Shown here one piece after another: positions 24,615 through 33,900 of a DNA stretch of 64,000 nucleotides. The position numbers were made by a program, and so were the translations under genes. The notes under the pieces are model-generated. The model saw only the letters and a program-made list of their open reading frames with translations, was not told the DNA's origin and made no database searches. The DNA comes from Actinomycetospora sp. NBRC 106375 (GTDB lineage: Bacteria > Actinomycetota > Actinomycetes > Mycobacteriales > Pseudonocardiaceae). The stretch is from contig NZ_BSTS01000022.1 of assembly GCF_030269665.1 (NCBI RefSeq), positions 36,906 to 100,905 of the forward strand, given 5' to 3'. Numbering within the stretch: position 1 is the stretch's first letter; each line of letters opens with the position of its first letter.

Positions 24615-25765
24615 TCTGCCGTGCGGCCCGCGGGGGCCCGGTCGCCGGGAGCGTCGCCGGGGGTCCCGAGCAGGCGGTCGAGAGCTGCGGCCGAGGCCCG
24701 CGCGGGCAGGGCGGCGACGAGGGCGTCGCGGACGGCGACCGCGAGCGGCGCGCGCCACGAGGCGACCTCGCCGGCCCGCCGGGAACGCTGGGCGACGGCC
24801 TCGGCCGCCCGACGGCGCCGGCGGTCGTAGCCGGCCAGCGAGGCCGGATCCGCGGTGGCCTCCTCGGCGAGCGCGACCGCGTCGAGGAACGCCTGCGCCG
24901 CGCCCTGGCCGAGGTTCGGGGTCATGGCGTGGGCGGCGTCGCCGAGCAGGGCGACCCGGCCGTGGTGCCAGGAGGACGGCGGGCGGAGGTCGGCGAGGGT
25001 GTGCGCGAGCACCGGGCCCTCGGCGGCGTCGAGGACCGCGGGGATCGGGGTGTGCCAGCCGGCGAGCCGCGCCCGCAGCCACGGGAGGGGATCGGCGCCC
25101 GCCGGGACGTCGGCGGTCGGGACCACGGCGTAGAGGTAGGTCCGGCCGCCGGGCAGCGGGCCCAGCCCGACGAGGTCGCCGCCGCCCCAGCTCTCGCCGC
25201 CGGCGTCGAGCCGGTGGATCGCGACCAGGCGGAACGCCGTCCGGCCGGTGTCGCGGACCGTCGCGGCGGGCCAGAACGCCGCCCGCACGGTGCTGTGCAG
25301 CCCGTCGGCCGCGACCACCAGCTCCGCCTCGTGCCGCCCGCCCGCGTCGTCGTGCACGACCGCGGGGCGTCCGGTGTCACCGGGGTCGACCCGCGCCACG
25401 GCCACGCCTTCGCGCACCGCCGGCGCCGCGGCACGCAGGAGGGCGTGCAGGTCGGGGCGGGCGAGGACGACGACCTCGTCGTGCTGGCGTCGCCGCAGGT
25501 CCGACGCGTCGACCCGCGCGAGCCACCGCCCCGACCGCGTGCGGATGCCGCCGCCGATCTCGACCGTGCCGAGCTCCCGCGCGCGGGCACCGGGGCCCAG
25601 CGCGTCGAGGGCGCGCAGGGCGTTCGGCCAGACCGCGATCCCCGCGCCGACCTCGTCGGCGTGCGCCCGGCGTTCCAGGACCGCGACCTCCCAACCGCGC
25701 CGCCGCAGCGCGATCGCGCTCGCCAGCCCGCCCAGCCCCGCGCCCACGACGACCGCCCGTGCCAT
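24611..25765 (-). CDS. FAD-dependent monooxygenase, TetR-linked
   Basis: 384-residue flavoprotein hydroxylase. [20 protein letters not shown] binds FAD at the N-terminus, [14 protein letters not shown] is the DG motif, and [21 protein letters not shown] is the GD motif. The substrate is unknown, probably a small aromatic or xenobiotic. It is divergent from a TetR gene with two palindromic operators in the 73-bp intergenic region, so it is presumably repressed until an inducer appears. It overlaps tsaD by 4 nt, so an inducible enzyme and an essential tRNA enzyme may share a transcript. Confidence 0.85.
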   Translation of the reverse strand: MARAVVVGAGLGGLASAIALRRRGWEVAVLERRAHADEVGAGIAVWPNALRALDALGPGARARELGTVEIGGGIRTRSGRWLARVDASDLRRRQHDEVVVLARPDLHALLRAAAPAVREGVAVARVDPGDTGRPAVVHDDAGGRHEAELVVAADGLHSTVRAAFWPAATVRDTGRTAFRLVAIHRLDAGGESWGGGDLVGLGPLPGGRTYLYAVVPTADVPAGADPLPWLRARLAGWHTPIPAVLDAAEGPVLAHTLADLRPPSSWHHGRVALLGDAAHAMTPNLGQGAAQAFLDAVALAEEATADPASLAGYDRRRRRAAEAVAQRSRRAGEVASWRAPLAVAVRDALVAALPARASAAALDRLLGTPGDAPGDRAPAGRTAE

Positions 25766-25776
25766 GACCCACGCTC

Positions 25777-25815
25777 CTCTACATCTGTAGTGGGAGCTAC
25801 TCTACGGCTGTAGAG
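25777..25815. promoter_or_regulatory. Two TetR-type palindromic operators
   Basis: CTCTACATCTGTAGTG (25777-25792) and CTCTACGGCTGTAGAG (25800-25815) are two copies of CTCTAC-N4-GTAGNG, the second a perfect palindrome, with centres 23 bp apart. The right copy overlaps the -10 TACTCT (25798-25803) of the TetR gene; the left copy is 12 bp from the monooxygenase start. The arrangement lets one repressor shut both directions. Confidence 0.75.
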
Positions 25816-25838
25816 GCACCGGGAGGAAGGGGCGCGGG

Positions 25839-26405
25839 TTGGACCGTCGGGACGTGCTGGCCGACGCGGCGATCACCGTGCTCGCGAGGTCGGGCAGCCG
25901 CGGGCTGACCCACCGCGCGGTCGACGCGGCCGCCGGCCTCGCCGAGGGCACGAGCTCCTACTACTTCCGCACCCGCTCGGCCCTGCTGCAGGCCTGCGTG
26001 GAGCGGCTGGCGGCCCGCACGCTGGCGGAGATGACGACGGGCGCCGCCGGTCCGGCCTCGGTGGACGGCCTCGTCACGGCGTGCGTGGCCGTCCTGGGGC
26101 ACTGGCTCACCCACGACCACGAGCGGCTGCTCGCCCGGTGGGAGCTCGCGCTGGAGTCGACCCGCCGCCCCGAGCTCGGGACCGCGCTGCGCGATGCCGG
26201 GGCCGGCGTCCGCGAGCGCGTCGCGGCCACCCTCGCGGACCTGGGCGTCGACGCGCCCCGGCGCCGGGCCGACGACCTCGTCGCCTGCCTCGACGGTCTC
26301 GCGTTCGACCAGCTCGCGGGCGCCGGCCGTCCGGCCCGGGACGCCGACGGTCTGCGCGCGTCGGTCACGGACCTCGTGCGGGGGTTCACGGCGACCGGGG
26401 ACTGA
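25839..26405 (+). CDS. TetR-family repressor
   Basis: 188 residues. N-terminal helix-turn-helix: RRDVLADAAITVLARSGSRG, then LTHRAVDAAAGLAEGTSSYYFRTRSALL (recognition helix ending in the usual YYF). The C-terminal ligand/dimer domain is helical and ends DLVRGFTATGD. It probably represses itself and the divergent FAD monooxygenase through the operators at 25777-25815. The TTG at 25839 is behind GGAGGAAGG. Its last 20 nt overlap the end of the convergent membrane-protein gene. Confidence 0.85.
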   Translation: MDRRDVLADAAITVLARSGSRGLTHRAVDAAAGLAEGTSSYYFRTRSALLQACVERLAARTLAEMTTGAAGPASVDGLVTACVAVLGHWLTHDHERLLARWELALESTRRPELGTALRDAGAGVRERVAATLADLGVDAPRRRADDLVACLDGLAFDQLAGAGRPARDADGLRASVTDLVRGFTATGD

Positions 26406-26826
26406 GGGCGTCCCTCGTCCGTGCCGTGCCACGATCCCGCGCCACGAGCACCAGCACGGCGACGCCGAGAACGATCTCGAGGATGAGCCCGACCTGCTGG
26501 GCAACGGCGTCGGCGAGCGGGAAGTGCGCCAGGTGCAGCGAGTGGAACACCGTGTGCGGCACCACGAACACCAGGAACGCGATGACGGCGACGATGACGA
26601 CGCGCCGGTCGAGCCACCAGGCCGCGAGCGCGAGGGCGACGGCCAGGGCGAGCATGCCGGCGCCGGCGTCGCGCACGAGGTGCTCGTTGTACGGCGGCAG
26701 CAGCGCGACCCACCCGACGCCGCCGAGCGGGAAGTGGTCGAAGAACGCGACGCGGGCGAGCAGCGCCCACAGGCCCGGCATGGCCTGGGTCACCGCCAGC
26801 AGGGTCAGGAGCGTCCGCGCGATCAC
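26386..26826 (-). CDS. Four-helix membrane protein
   Basis: Unrecognised 146-residue integral membrane protein with four hydrophobic helices (about 3-25, 55-70, 75-95 and 108-128) and a basic cytoplasmic tail (ARDRGTARTRDALSPRSP). HTVFHSLHLAHFP between helices 3 and 4 gives a His-rich loop that might bind metal or heme. ATG at 26824-26826 overlaps the stop of the upstream NAD(P)-binding gene by 4 nt (ATGA). Confidence 0.72.
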   Translation of the reverse strand: MIARTLLTLLAVTQAMPGLWALLARVAFFDHFPLGGVGWVALLPPYNEHLVRDAGAGMLALAVALALAAWWLDRRVVIVAVIAFLVFVVPHTVFHSLHLAHFPLADAVAQQVGLILEIVLGVAVLVLVARDRGTARTRDALSPRSP

Positions 26827-27557
26827 GACCGCACCGCCGCCCGGGACGCGAGGAACTGCTCGAAGGTGACGACGCCGTCGGCGTGCCCGGGGGCCACGTG
26901 GGCGCCCGAGCGGTAGCCGCGGGCGATCGCGCCGGGCAGGCGCAGCGGCACCACCGGGCGGCGCCGTCCCGTCGTCCCTGCCCAGGTCCGGGCGAGGTCG
27001 CCCATCGGCCGGACCTCAGGGCCTCCCATCGGCGGCGTCCAGCCCTGCGGTGGACCGGCGGCGAGCGCGGCGAGGCGCGCGGCGACGTCGTCGACGGCGA
27101 TCGGCTGGAAGGCCGTCCCGGCGAGCACGGGCAGGACCCCGGCCCGCGCGGTGGTGGCGAACAGCGTGGCGAGCAGGTCGTGGAACTGGGTCGCCCGCAG
27201 GATCGTCCACGGCAGCCCCGACCCGCTGACGAGACGCTCCGCGTTGACCTTCTCGCGGTAGTACGGCAGCGGGATGCGGTCGATCCCGACGATCGAGATG
27301 TAGACGAGGTGCGGGGTGCCCGCGCGGCGGGCGGCCTCCACGAGCCGGCCCGTCGCCGCGGAGTCGCCGCGCGGGGCGGTCGCGCAGTGCACGATCACCG
27401 ACGCGCCGGCGACGGCGTCGTCCAGGCCCGCTCCCGTGCGCAGGTCGCCGACGACACGGCCCGGCCCGGCCCGGCGGCTGAGGACGCGCGGATCGTCGAG
27501 CAACGGGACGAGCGCGCGTCCCAACGTCCCGGTCCTCCCGGTCACCAGCACGGTCAT
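26823..27557 (-). CDS. NmrA-like NAD(P)-binding protein (atypical SDR)
   Basis: 244 residues. TGRTGTLGRALVP is the Rossmann glycine motif; VIVHCATAP and LVYISIVGID follow the SDR a5/NmrA pattern, and YYREKVNAERLV contains the YxxxK-like pair. Proteins of this group are NAD(P)H quinone reductases or redox sensors. ATG at 27555-27557 with GGGAGG 5 nt upstream. It is in an operon with the four-helix membrane protein and 28 nt downstream of the SigJ-like gene on the same strand, so possibly all three are one unit. Confidence 0.82.
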   Translation of the reverse strand: MTVLVTGRTGTLGRALVPLLDDPRVLSRRAGPGRVVGDLRTGAGLDDAVAGASVIVHCATAPRGDSAATGRLVEAARRAGTPHLVYISIVGIDRIPLPYYREKVNAERLVSGSGLPWTILRATQFHDLLATLFATTARAGVLPVLAGTAFQPIAVDDVAARLAALAAGPPQGWTPPMGGPEVRPMGDLARTWAGTTGRRRPVVPLRLPGAIARGYRSGAHVAPGHADGVVTFEQFLASRAAVRS

Positions 27558-27585
27558 GTGGACCTCCCTCGCGGTCGTGGCTCCG

Positions 27586-28509
27586 TCACGAGGGTCGACC
27601 GGACAGCCCCTCGGAACGTGACAGCTGCCCGGCGAGGAAGGCGAGCTTGTCGGGGTTGCGCTGGAACCGGACGGTCCGGATCGCGTCGCCCTCGGCGTCC
27701 AGCACCAGGACGCCGACCAGCTCGTCGTCGACATACCCGAGCAGCGCCGGTGCCCCGTTGATCTCCGCGGCGGTGTCCCGTCCCCGCCAGTTCCTCGGCC
27801 CCAGCACGCCGAGCAGGAACCGGGCGACGTCGTCACGGCCCCGGATCGGGCGCCGCGCCGCGCTCACCTTGCCGCCCCCGTCGGACCAGACGGTGACGTC
27901 GGCGGCGAGCATCGCCTCGAGCCCGGCGACGTCCCCGTCGCGCGCCGCGGCGACGAACCGGGCCAGGAGCGGGCCGACGTCCGCCCGCCCGGTCGTGGCG
28001 GGTGCGGTCGTGACGGGTGCGGCCGTCAGGTGGCGCCGGGCGCGGGTGTGCAGCTGGCGCGACCCGGCCTCGGTGACGTCGAGGACGGCCGCGACCTCGG
28101 CGTGGCTGTGCCCGAAGGCCTCGCGCAGGACGTAGACCGCGCGCTCGGGCGGGGTGAGGCGCTCGAGAGTCGTCAGGAGGGCCAGGGACACCGTCTCCCG
28201 CTCCTCGACCGTCGCGGCCGGTCCGGTGGCGGGATCGGTGGTGAGGATGGGCTCGGGCAGCCACGGGCCGACGTAGGTCTCCCGGCGCGCGCGGGCGGAG
28301 TCCAGGCGGTTGAGACTGAGGCGGGTCACGACGGTGGTCAGCCAGGCCGCCGGGTTGTCGACCTCGTCGCCGTGACCGGACCACCGCAGCCACGCGTCCT
28401 GCACGACGTCCTCGGCGTCGTGGGCGGAGCCCAGCATGCGGTAGGCGAGGCCGAAGAGGCGCGGACGCTGCGCGGTGAACGTCTCGGTGGCGGCCGTCAC
28501 GACCGTCAT
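27586..28509 (-). CDS. ECF sigma factor, SigJ/ECF41-like, with SnoaL C-terminal domain
   Basis: 307 residues. Sigma region 2 (RPRLFGLAYRMLGSAHDAEDVVQDAWLRW, first 20 residues diagnostic) at about 15-75, region 4 (LTPPERAVYVLREAFGHSHA) at about 115-165, then a SnoaL-like domain (about 185-300) containing DVTVWSDGGGKVSAARRPIRG. The fused NTF2-like domain defines the ECF41/SigJ group, where it modulates activity in place of an anti-sigma factor. Such genes usually sit beside an oxidoreductase or carboxymuconolactone decarboxylase target; here the NmrA-like gene directly downstream fits. It is divergent from the MerR gene, with 52 bp between starts. Confidence 0.85.
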   Translation of the reverse strand: MTVVTAATETFTAQRPRLFGLAYRMLGSAHDAEDVVQDAWLRWSGHGDEVDNPAAWLTTVVTRLSLNRLDSARARRETYVGPWLPEPILTTDPATGPAATVEERETVSLALLTTLERLTPPERAVYVLREAFGHSHAEVAAVLDVTEAGSRQLHTRARRHLTAAPVTTAPATTGRADVGPLLARFVAAARDGDVAGLEAMLAADVTVWSDGGGKVSAARRPIRGRDDVARFLLGVLGPRNWRGRDTAAEINGAPALLGYVDDELVGVLVLDAEGDAIRTVRFQRNPDKLAFLAGQLSRSEGLSGRPS

Positions 28510-28523
28510 CCTGCCCGCGACCC

Positions 28524-28554
28524 TTGCCTTCGAGCGCGCTCGAAGCCCTACCGT
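28524..28554 (+). promoter_or_regulatory. MerR-type promoter with 19-bp spacer and palindromic operator
   Basis: -35 TTGCCT (28524-28529), 19-bp spacer, -10 TACCGT (28549-28554), then 7 nt to the GTG at 28562. The perfect palindrome CTTCGAGCGCGCTCGAAG (28528-28545) fills the spacer. Over-long spacers with a central palindrome are the signature of promoters that MerR proteins activate by DNA distortion. Confidence 0.78.
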
Positions 28555-28561
28555 CGCTGTC

Positions 28562-29020
28562 GTGAGCGTCACGACCGACCGCCTGCGGGATCTGATCGAG
28601 ACGACGGTGGGCGAGCTGCCGCCGCTGACCGTCGAGCTCGTGCGGGACCTCGACATCCCTGAGCACATGGCGATCGCGGAGGTGGCGGCGCTGACCGGCG
28701 TCACCGCCCACACGTTGCGGTACTACGAGCGCATCGGACTGGTCGAGGTCGCCCGCGACGCCGCCGGCCGGCGCGTCTACGACCGCGACGCCGTGGGCCG
28801 GGTGGTGTTCGTGACCCGGTTGCGCGACTCCGACATGCCCATCGCGGCGATCCAGCGCTACGTCGCGCTGGTGAAGCAGGGCCCGAGCACCGAGCCCGAG
28901 CGCCTGGCGCTGCTCGAGGCGCACCGCGACGACATCCTCAACCGCCTGCGCGATCTCCAGGGTGCGCTGGCCGTCGTCGACTACAAGATCACGACCTACG
29001 GCGGCGCCTGCGGGTCGTAG
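28562..29020 (+). CDS. MerR-family activator
   Basis: 152 residues. An N-terminal extension of about 35 residues precedes the MerR winged helix (AIAEVAALTGVTAHTLRYYERIGL, then GRRVYDRDAVGRVVFV). The rest is the dimerisation helix and a C-terminal YKITTYGGACGS. The single Cys near the end is unlikely to make a classic three-Cys metal site. GTG at 28562 is 7 nt after the -10, a leaderless layout. It is followed 72 nt later by an aldo-keto reductase; MerR/AKR pairs are common in actinobacteria and the promoter palindrome suggests it controls both. Confidence 0.85.
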   Translation: MSVTTDRLRDLIETTVGELPPLTVELVRDLDIPEHMAIAEVAALTGVTAHTLRYYERIGLVEVARDAAGRRVYDRDAVGRVVFVTRLRDSDMPIAAIQRYVALVKQGPSTEPERLALLEAHRDDILNRLRDLQGALAVVDYKITTYGGACGS

Positions 29021-29092
29021 ACCCACGTCCGCCCCTCCACCCCGGACCGTTCGCGCCCGGGGCGATCCGTCCTGCCCTCCGAAGGAGCATCC

Positions 29093-30073
29093 ATGTCCGA
29101 CCGCCGTCTCGGCGCCCTGCCCGTCCCCTCCCTGGGGCTCGGTTGCATGGGCCTGAACTGGGCCTACGGGCCCGCCGACCGCGACGAGTCGCTGGCCACC
29201 GTGCGGCGCGCCCTCGATCTCGGGGTCACGTTCCTCGACACCGCCGACGTCTACGCGAACGGCGAGAACGAGCGGCTCGTCGGCGAGGCGATCGCCGGCC
29301 GCCGCGCGGAGGTCACGCTCGCCTCGAAGTTCGGCATCCAGACCGATCCGTCGACCGGGTACCCGAACGGCCAGGTCGACGGCTCGCCGGAGTACGTGCG
29401 GCGCTCGATCGACGGGTCGCTCGAGCGGCTCGGCGTCGACCACCTCGACCTCTACTACCTGCACCGCCCGGACCCGCAGGTGCCGATCGAGGAGACCGTC
29501 GGCGCGATGGCCGAGCTGGTCACGGCCGGCAAGGTGCGCCACCTCGGGCTCTCCGAGGCCTCGGCCGACACCGTGCGCCGGGCCTCCGCGGTCACGACGA
29601 TCACAGCGCTGCAGTCGGAGTGGTCGCTGTTCAGCCGCGACATCGAGGCCTCGGTCGTGCCCGCCGCGCGCGAGCACGGCATCGGGCTCGTGCCCTACAG
29701 CCCGCTCGGGCGGGGGATGCTCACCGACGCCTCGGTGCGCGACCTCGCGACGGGCGACTTCCGGCGCACCCTGCCGCGCTTCGCCGAGGGCGCGCTCGAG
29801 GAGAACCTCGCGCTCGTCGAGCAGGTCCGCGAGGTCGCGAAGCGCCGCGGCGCCACCCCGGCGCAGGTGGCGCTGGCGTGGTTGCTGGCGCAGGGGGACG
29901 ACGTGGTGCCGATCCCCGGCACCAAGCGCCGGACCTACCTGGAGGAGAACCTCGGCGCCACGGAGGTCGCGCTCGACGCCGAGGACGTCGCGGCCCTGTC
30001 GGCGCTCGTGCCGGTCGGTGAGCGCACCGGCGACATGACGTGGGTCAACCGCGACACCGCCACCGCGCTCTGA
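29093..30073 (+). CDS. Aldo-keto reductase
   Basis: 326-residue NADPH-dependent carbonyl reductase with a TIM-barrel fold. The tetrad is visible: [14 protein letters not shown] gives Asp and Tyr, LASKFG the Lys, and LYYLHRPDP the His. [18 protein letters not shown] near the C-terminus binds the cofactor phosphate. The substrate is unknown; yhdN/AKR13-like members reduce aldehydes and ketones. GAAGGAG is 6 nt before the ATG at 29093. It is the second gene behind the MerR-controlled promoter and is followed by a good rho-independent terminator. Confidence 0.9.
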   Translation: MSDRRLGALPVPSLGLGCMGLNWAYGPADRDESLATVRRALDLGVTFLDTADVYANGENERLVGEAIAGRRAEVTLASKFGIQTDPSTGYPNGQVDGSPEYVRRSIDGSLERLGVDHLDLYYLHRPDPQVPIEETVGAMAELVTAGKVRHLGLSEASADTVRRASAVTTITALQSEWSLFSRDIEASVVPAAREHGIGLVPYSPLGRGMLTDASVRDLATGDFRRTLPRFAEGALEENLALVEQVREVAKRRGATPAQVALAWLLAQGDDVVPIPGTKRRTYLEENLGATEVALDAEDVAALSALVPVGERTGDMTWVNRDTATAL

Positions 30074-30080
30074 GGTGTAC

Positions 30081-30122
30081 ACGGGGGCAGGAATCGGACA
30101 ATCGAGTCCTGCCCCCGTTTCT
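30081..30122 (+). terminator. Rho-independent terminator after the aldo-keto reductase gene
   Basis: ACGGGGGCAGGA (30081-30092) pairs with TCCTGCCCCCGT (30107-30118), followed by TTTCTC. This is one of the few hairpins in the window with a T-tract. Confidence 0.8.
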
Positions 30123-30272
30123 CAAGAACTGTTCAAGTCCCGGCGCGAATTCGGGAAAGAATGCCCGTCGTGATGGCGCGCCGAGAATCGTGGGCTAATC
30201 TCCGTGGCATCACGGGCCGGTCACGCTCCCCCGCTCCCCCGACCGGACCGTCGACGGAGGTGACCCCGAGCC

Positions 30273-30896
30273 ATGACCGCTGCCGTCTCCAGTCCCGGTG
30301 TCGTCCGGTCCCCGCAGCAGATGACCGCCGTGCTCGGCGTCGCCGTCGGCGCCGTCGGGGCGGCCGTCGTCGGGACCCACGCCGGTGGGCTCGCCCTCCC
30401 CGACGTCGGCGCCACGACCGCGGAGCTGAACCTCGCCGCGAGCTCGACCACCCATTCCGGTACCGCCGCCGTCGCCCCGGTGACGTCCGACGCGACGACG
30501 GCGTCCGCCACCGTCCCGGAGCTGACGAAGGCCGCCCAGCGGCAGCAGGCGGCACAGGCGCACGACCAGAAGATCGAGGGCGCGATCGACCGGTTCGAGT
30601 CGCGGATCGGCACGACCCGCTACGAGGGCTACTGCGAGCGCGCCGTCGAGAACGCCTTCGGCACCCAGGGTCACTACGGCAGCGCGATCCAGGACTGGCA
30701 CTCCCAGGACCAGCACAGCGACTGGCAGCACGCCCCGCGCGGCGCGATGGTCTTCTACAACACCTCGTCGAACGGCCACGTCGCCCTGAGCCTCGGCGAC
30801 GGACGCGTCGTGTCCTCGAGCGCCCACGGCCGCGTCGGCATCGTCCCGATCGACCACTTCCAGCACCCGCTGGGCTGGGCCTACGCCCCGTACTGA
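30273..30896 (+). CDS. Exported NlpC/P60- or CHAP-like protein
   Basis: 207 residues. A hydrophobic helix at about 16-40 (MTAVLGVAVGAVGAAVVG) forms a signal peptide or anchor. A Thr/Ala linker and a short helical segment (KAAQRQQAAQAHDQKIEGAI) follow. The last 105 residues look like a papain-fold cell-wall hydrolase: YCERAVENAFG holds the candidate Cys nucleophile, RGAMVFY is the usual strand before the His, and SSNGHVALSLGDGRVVSS holds the His. It may trim peptidoglycan or act as a resuscitation-type protein. GGAGGTGA precedes the ATG; TAATCT around 30195 could be the -10, leaving a leader of about 70 nt. No c-di-AMP riboswitch was recognised there. Confidence 0.72.
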   Translation: MTAAVSSPGVVRSPQQMTAVLGVAVGAVGAAVVGTHAGGLALPDVGATTAELNLAASSTTHSGTAAVAPVTSDATTASATVPELTKAAQRQQAAQAHDQKIEGAIDRFESRIGTTRYEGYCERAVENAFGTQGHYGSAIQDWHSQDQHSDWQHAPRGAMVFYNTSSNGHVALSLGDGRVVSSSAHGRVGIVPIDHFQHPLGWAYAPY

Positions 30897-30904
30897 CCGT
30901 CGGG

Positions 30905-33900
30905 CTAACCCTCCGCGTCGCCCTCCGCCTCGAGGAACGCCTCGCGGATCTGCTCGACCATGGCGGGGTCCGGTGACTCCCACAGCCCGCGGTCGACGGC
31001 CTCGAGCAGGCGTTCCGCCATGCCGTGCAGCGCCCACGGGTTCGCCTCGCGCAGGAACGCGCGGTTCTCCGGGTCGAGGACGTAGTTCTCGGTCAGCGAG
31101 CCGTACATCCAGTCGCTGACGGTGCCCGCGGTGGCGTCCCAGCCGAAGAGGTAGTCGACGGTCGCGGCCATCTCGAACGCGCCCTTGTAGCCGTGGCGGC
31201 GCATCGCGGCCATCCAGCGCGGGTTCACCACGCGGCTCCGGAACACCCGGGCCGTCTCCTCGATCAGCGACCGGGTCTTCACGTTCTCCGGGCGCGTCGA
31301 GTCGCCGACGTACGCCGCCGGCGCCGCCCCGGTCAGCGCGCGCACCGTCGCGATCATGCCGCCGTGGTACTGGTAGTAGTCGTCGGAGTCGGCGATGTCG
31401 TGCTCGCGGGTGTCGATGTTCTTCGCCGCCACCGCGATCCGCCGGTATGCCGCCTGCATCTCCTCGACGGCCGACTCGCCGTTCCGGCCGCGGCCGTAGG
31501 CGTGCCCGCCCCACGTCGTGTAGATCTCGGCGAGGTCGGCGTCGCCGCGCCACTCGCGGGAGTCCATCGCCTGCAGCAGGCCCGCCCCGTAGGCGCCGGG
31601 GGGCGAGCCGAAGATCCTCGTCGTGGCCTGCTGCCAGCTCGACCCCGAGCCCGCGTCGGCCCGCGCGTGCGCCGCGACGAAGTTGTCCTCGGCGGGCTCG
31701 TCCAGCGCGGCCACGAGCTGCACCGCGTCGTCCATCGTCGCCACGACGTGCGGGAACGCGTCGCGGAAGAAGCCGGAGATCCTGAGCACCACGTCGACGC
31801 GCGGACGCCCGAGCTCCTCGGTGGGCGTCACCTCGAGCCCCGTCACGCGCCGCGATGCCTCGTCCCACACCGGCCGCACGCCCATGAGCGCGAGCGCCTC
31901 GGCGATGTCGTCGCCGCTCGTGCGCATCGCCGCGGTGCCCCACAGGCTCAGGCCCACCGACGTCGGCCACTCGCCGTCGTGGTCGGCGCGGTAGCGCTCG
32001 AGCAGGGAGTCGGCGAGCATCTGCCCGGTCTCCCAGGCCAGCCGCGACGGCACCGCGCGCGGGTCGATCGAGTAGAAGTTCCGCCCGGTCGGCAGGACGT
32101 TGACCAGCCCGCGCAGCGGCGACCCGCTCGGCCCGGCCTTGACGTGCCCGCCGTCGAGGGCGTGCAGGACGCCGTCGATCTCGCCGGTGGTCCCGTCGAG
32201 GCGCGGGACGACCTCGGTGGCGGCGAAGGTCAGGATGTCGGTGACGGTGGCGTGCTCGGCACCGAGCACCTCCAGGGTCACGTCGGTGGCGTCGCCGACG
32301 TTCCAGGCGCGCTTCTCCATGCCGAGCACGAGCGAGTGGGCGAGCTCCTCGACGCGGTCGACCTCGGTGCGCGGGGCCTCGTTCTCGGCCAGCCCCAGCG
32401 CCTCGCGGAGCCCGGGCAGCGACTGGGTGCCCGACCACAGCTGCCGCGCCCGCAGCACGGCGAGCACCATGTCGACGCGCTCCTGGCCCTCGGGCGCCCG
32501 CCCGAGGATGTGCAGGCCGTCGCGGATCTGGGCGTCCTTGATCTCGCAGAGCCAGCCGTCGAGGTGCATGACGAAGTCGTCGAAGCGCTCGTCCTCGGGC
32601 TGGTCGGTGACACCGAGGTCGCTGTCGAGCTTCGCGGCCTGGATGAGCTGCCAGATCTGCCCGCGGATCGCGGTGATCTTGCCGGGGTCCATCGCCTGGA
32701 TCGAGGCGTACTCGTCGAGCAGCTGCTCGAGCCGGGCCAGGTCGCCGTACGACTCCGCGCGCGCCATCGGCGGGACGAGGTGGTCGACGAGCGTCGCGTG
32801 GGCCCGGCGCTTGGCCTGGGTGCCCTCGCCCGGGTCGTTGACGAGGAAGGGGTAGACGAGCGGCAGGTCGCCGAGGATCGGGTCGGGCGCGCACGACGCC
32901 GAGAGCGCCGCGGTCTTGCCGGGCAGCCACTCGAGGTTGCCGTGCTTGCCGACGTGCACCAGCGCGTGCGCCCCGAACTCGCTCTGCAGCCAGCGGTAGG
33001 CGGCGAGGTAGTGGTGGCTCGGCGGCAGGTCGGGGTCGTGGTAGATCGCGATCGGGTTCTCGCCGAAGCCGCGCGGCGGCTGCATCATCACGACGACGTT
33101 GTCGCGGCGCAGCGCCGCCACCGTGATCGCCCCGTCGTTGCCAGAAGAGTTGTCGATGAACATCTCGCCGGGGGCGGGGCCCCAGTGCTCCTCGACGCCG
33201 GCGCGGAAGTCGTCGGGCAGCGTGGCGAACCAACGCGTGTAGTCGTCGACGGAGACCCGGATCGGGTTCGCCGCGAGCTGGTCCTCCGAGAGCCAGTCCT
33301 GGTCGTAGCCGCCGGCGTCGATGAGCGCGCGGATGAGCAGGTCGCCGTCCTGCTCGGCGAGGCCCGGCACGTCCCCGATGGCGTAGCCGCGGTCCTGCAT
33401 GGTCGCGAGCAGGCGCACCACCGACGCCGGGGTGTCGAGGCCGACGGCGTTGCCGATGCGGGCGTGCTTGGTGGGGTAGGCGGAGAGCACGAGCGCGATG
33501 CGCTTCTCGGCGTTGGGCACGTGCCGCAGCCGCCCGTGGCTGACCGCGAGCCCGGCGACGCGCGCGGCGCGCTCGGGGTCGGCGACGTAGACGGGCAGCC
33601 CGTCGGCGTCGGTCTCCTTGAAGCTGAACGGCACCGTGATGATGCGGCCGTCGAACTCGGGCACGGCCACCTGGTTCGCGGCGTCGAGCGGGCTGACGCC
33701 GTCGTCGTCGCCGAGCCACTCGTCGCGGGTCCGCGTCAGGCACAGCGCCTGCAGGATCGGGACGTCGAGCGCGGCGAGGGCGCCGGTGTCCCAGCTCTCG
33801 TCGTCCTCGCCGGCGCTGGCGCTCGCGGGCTTCGACCCACCGGCCGCGAGCACCGTCGTCACCAGGACGTCGGCGTGGCGGAGCACGGCGACGAGGTCGT

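Noticed and set aside
30123..30272. c-di-AMP (ydaO-type) riboswitch ahead of the NlpC/P60-like gene, as is common in actinobacteria.
   Set aside because: The conserved ydaO core blocks were not found by eye in the 150 bp, and the probable leader is only about 70 nt.
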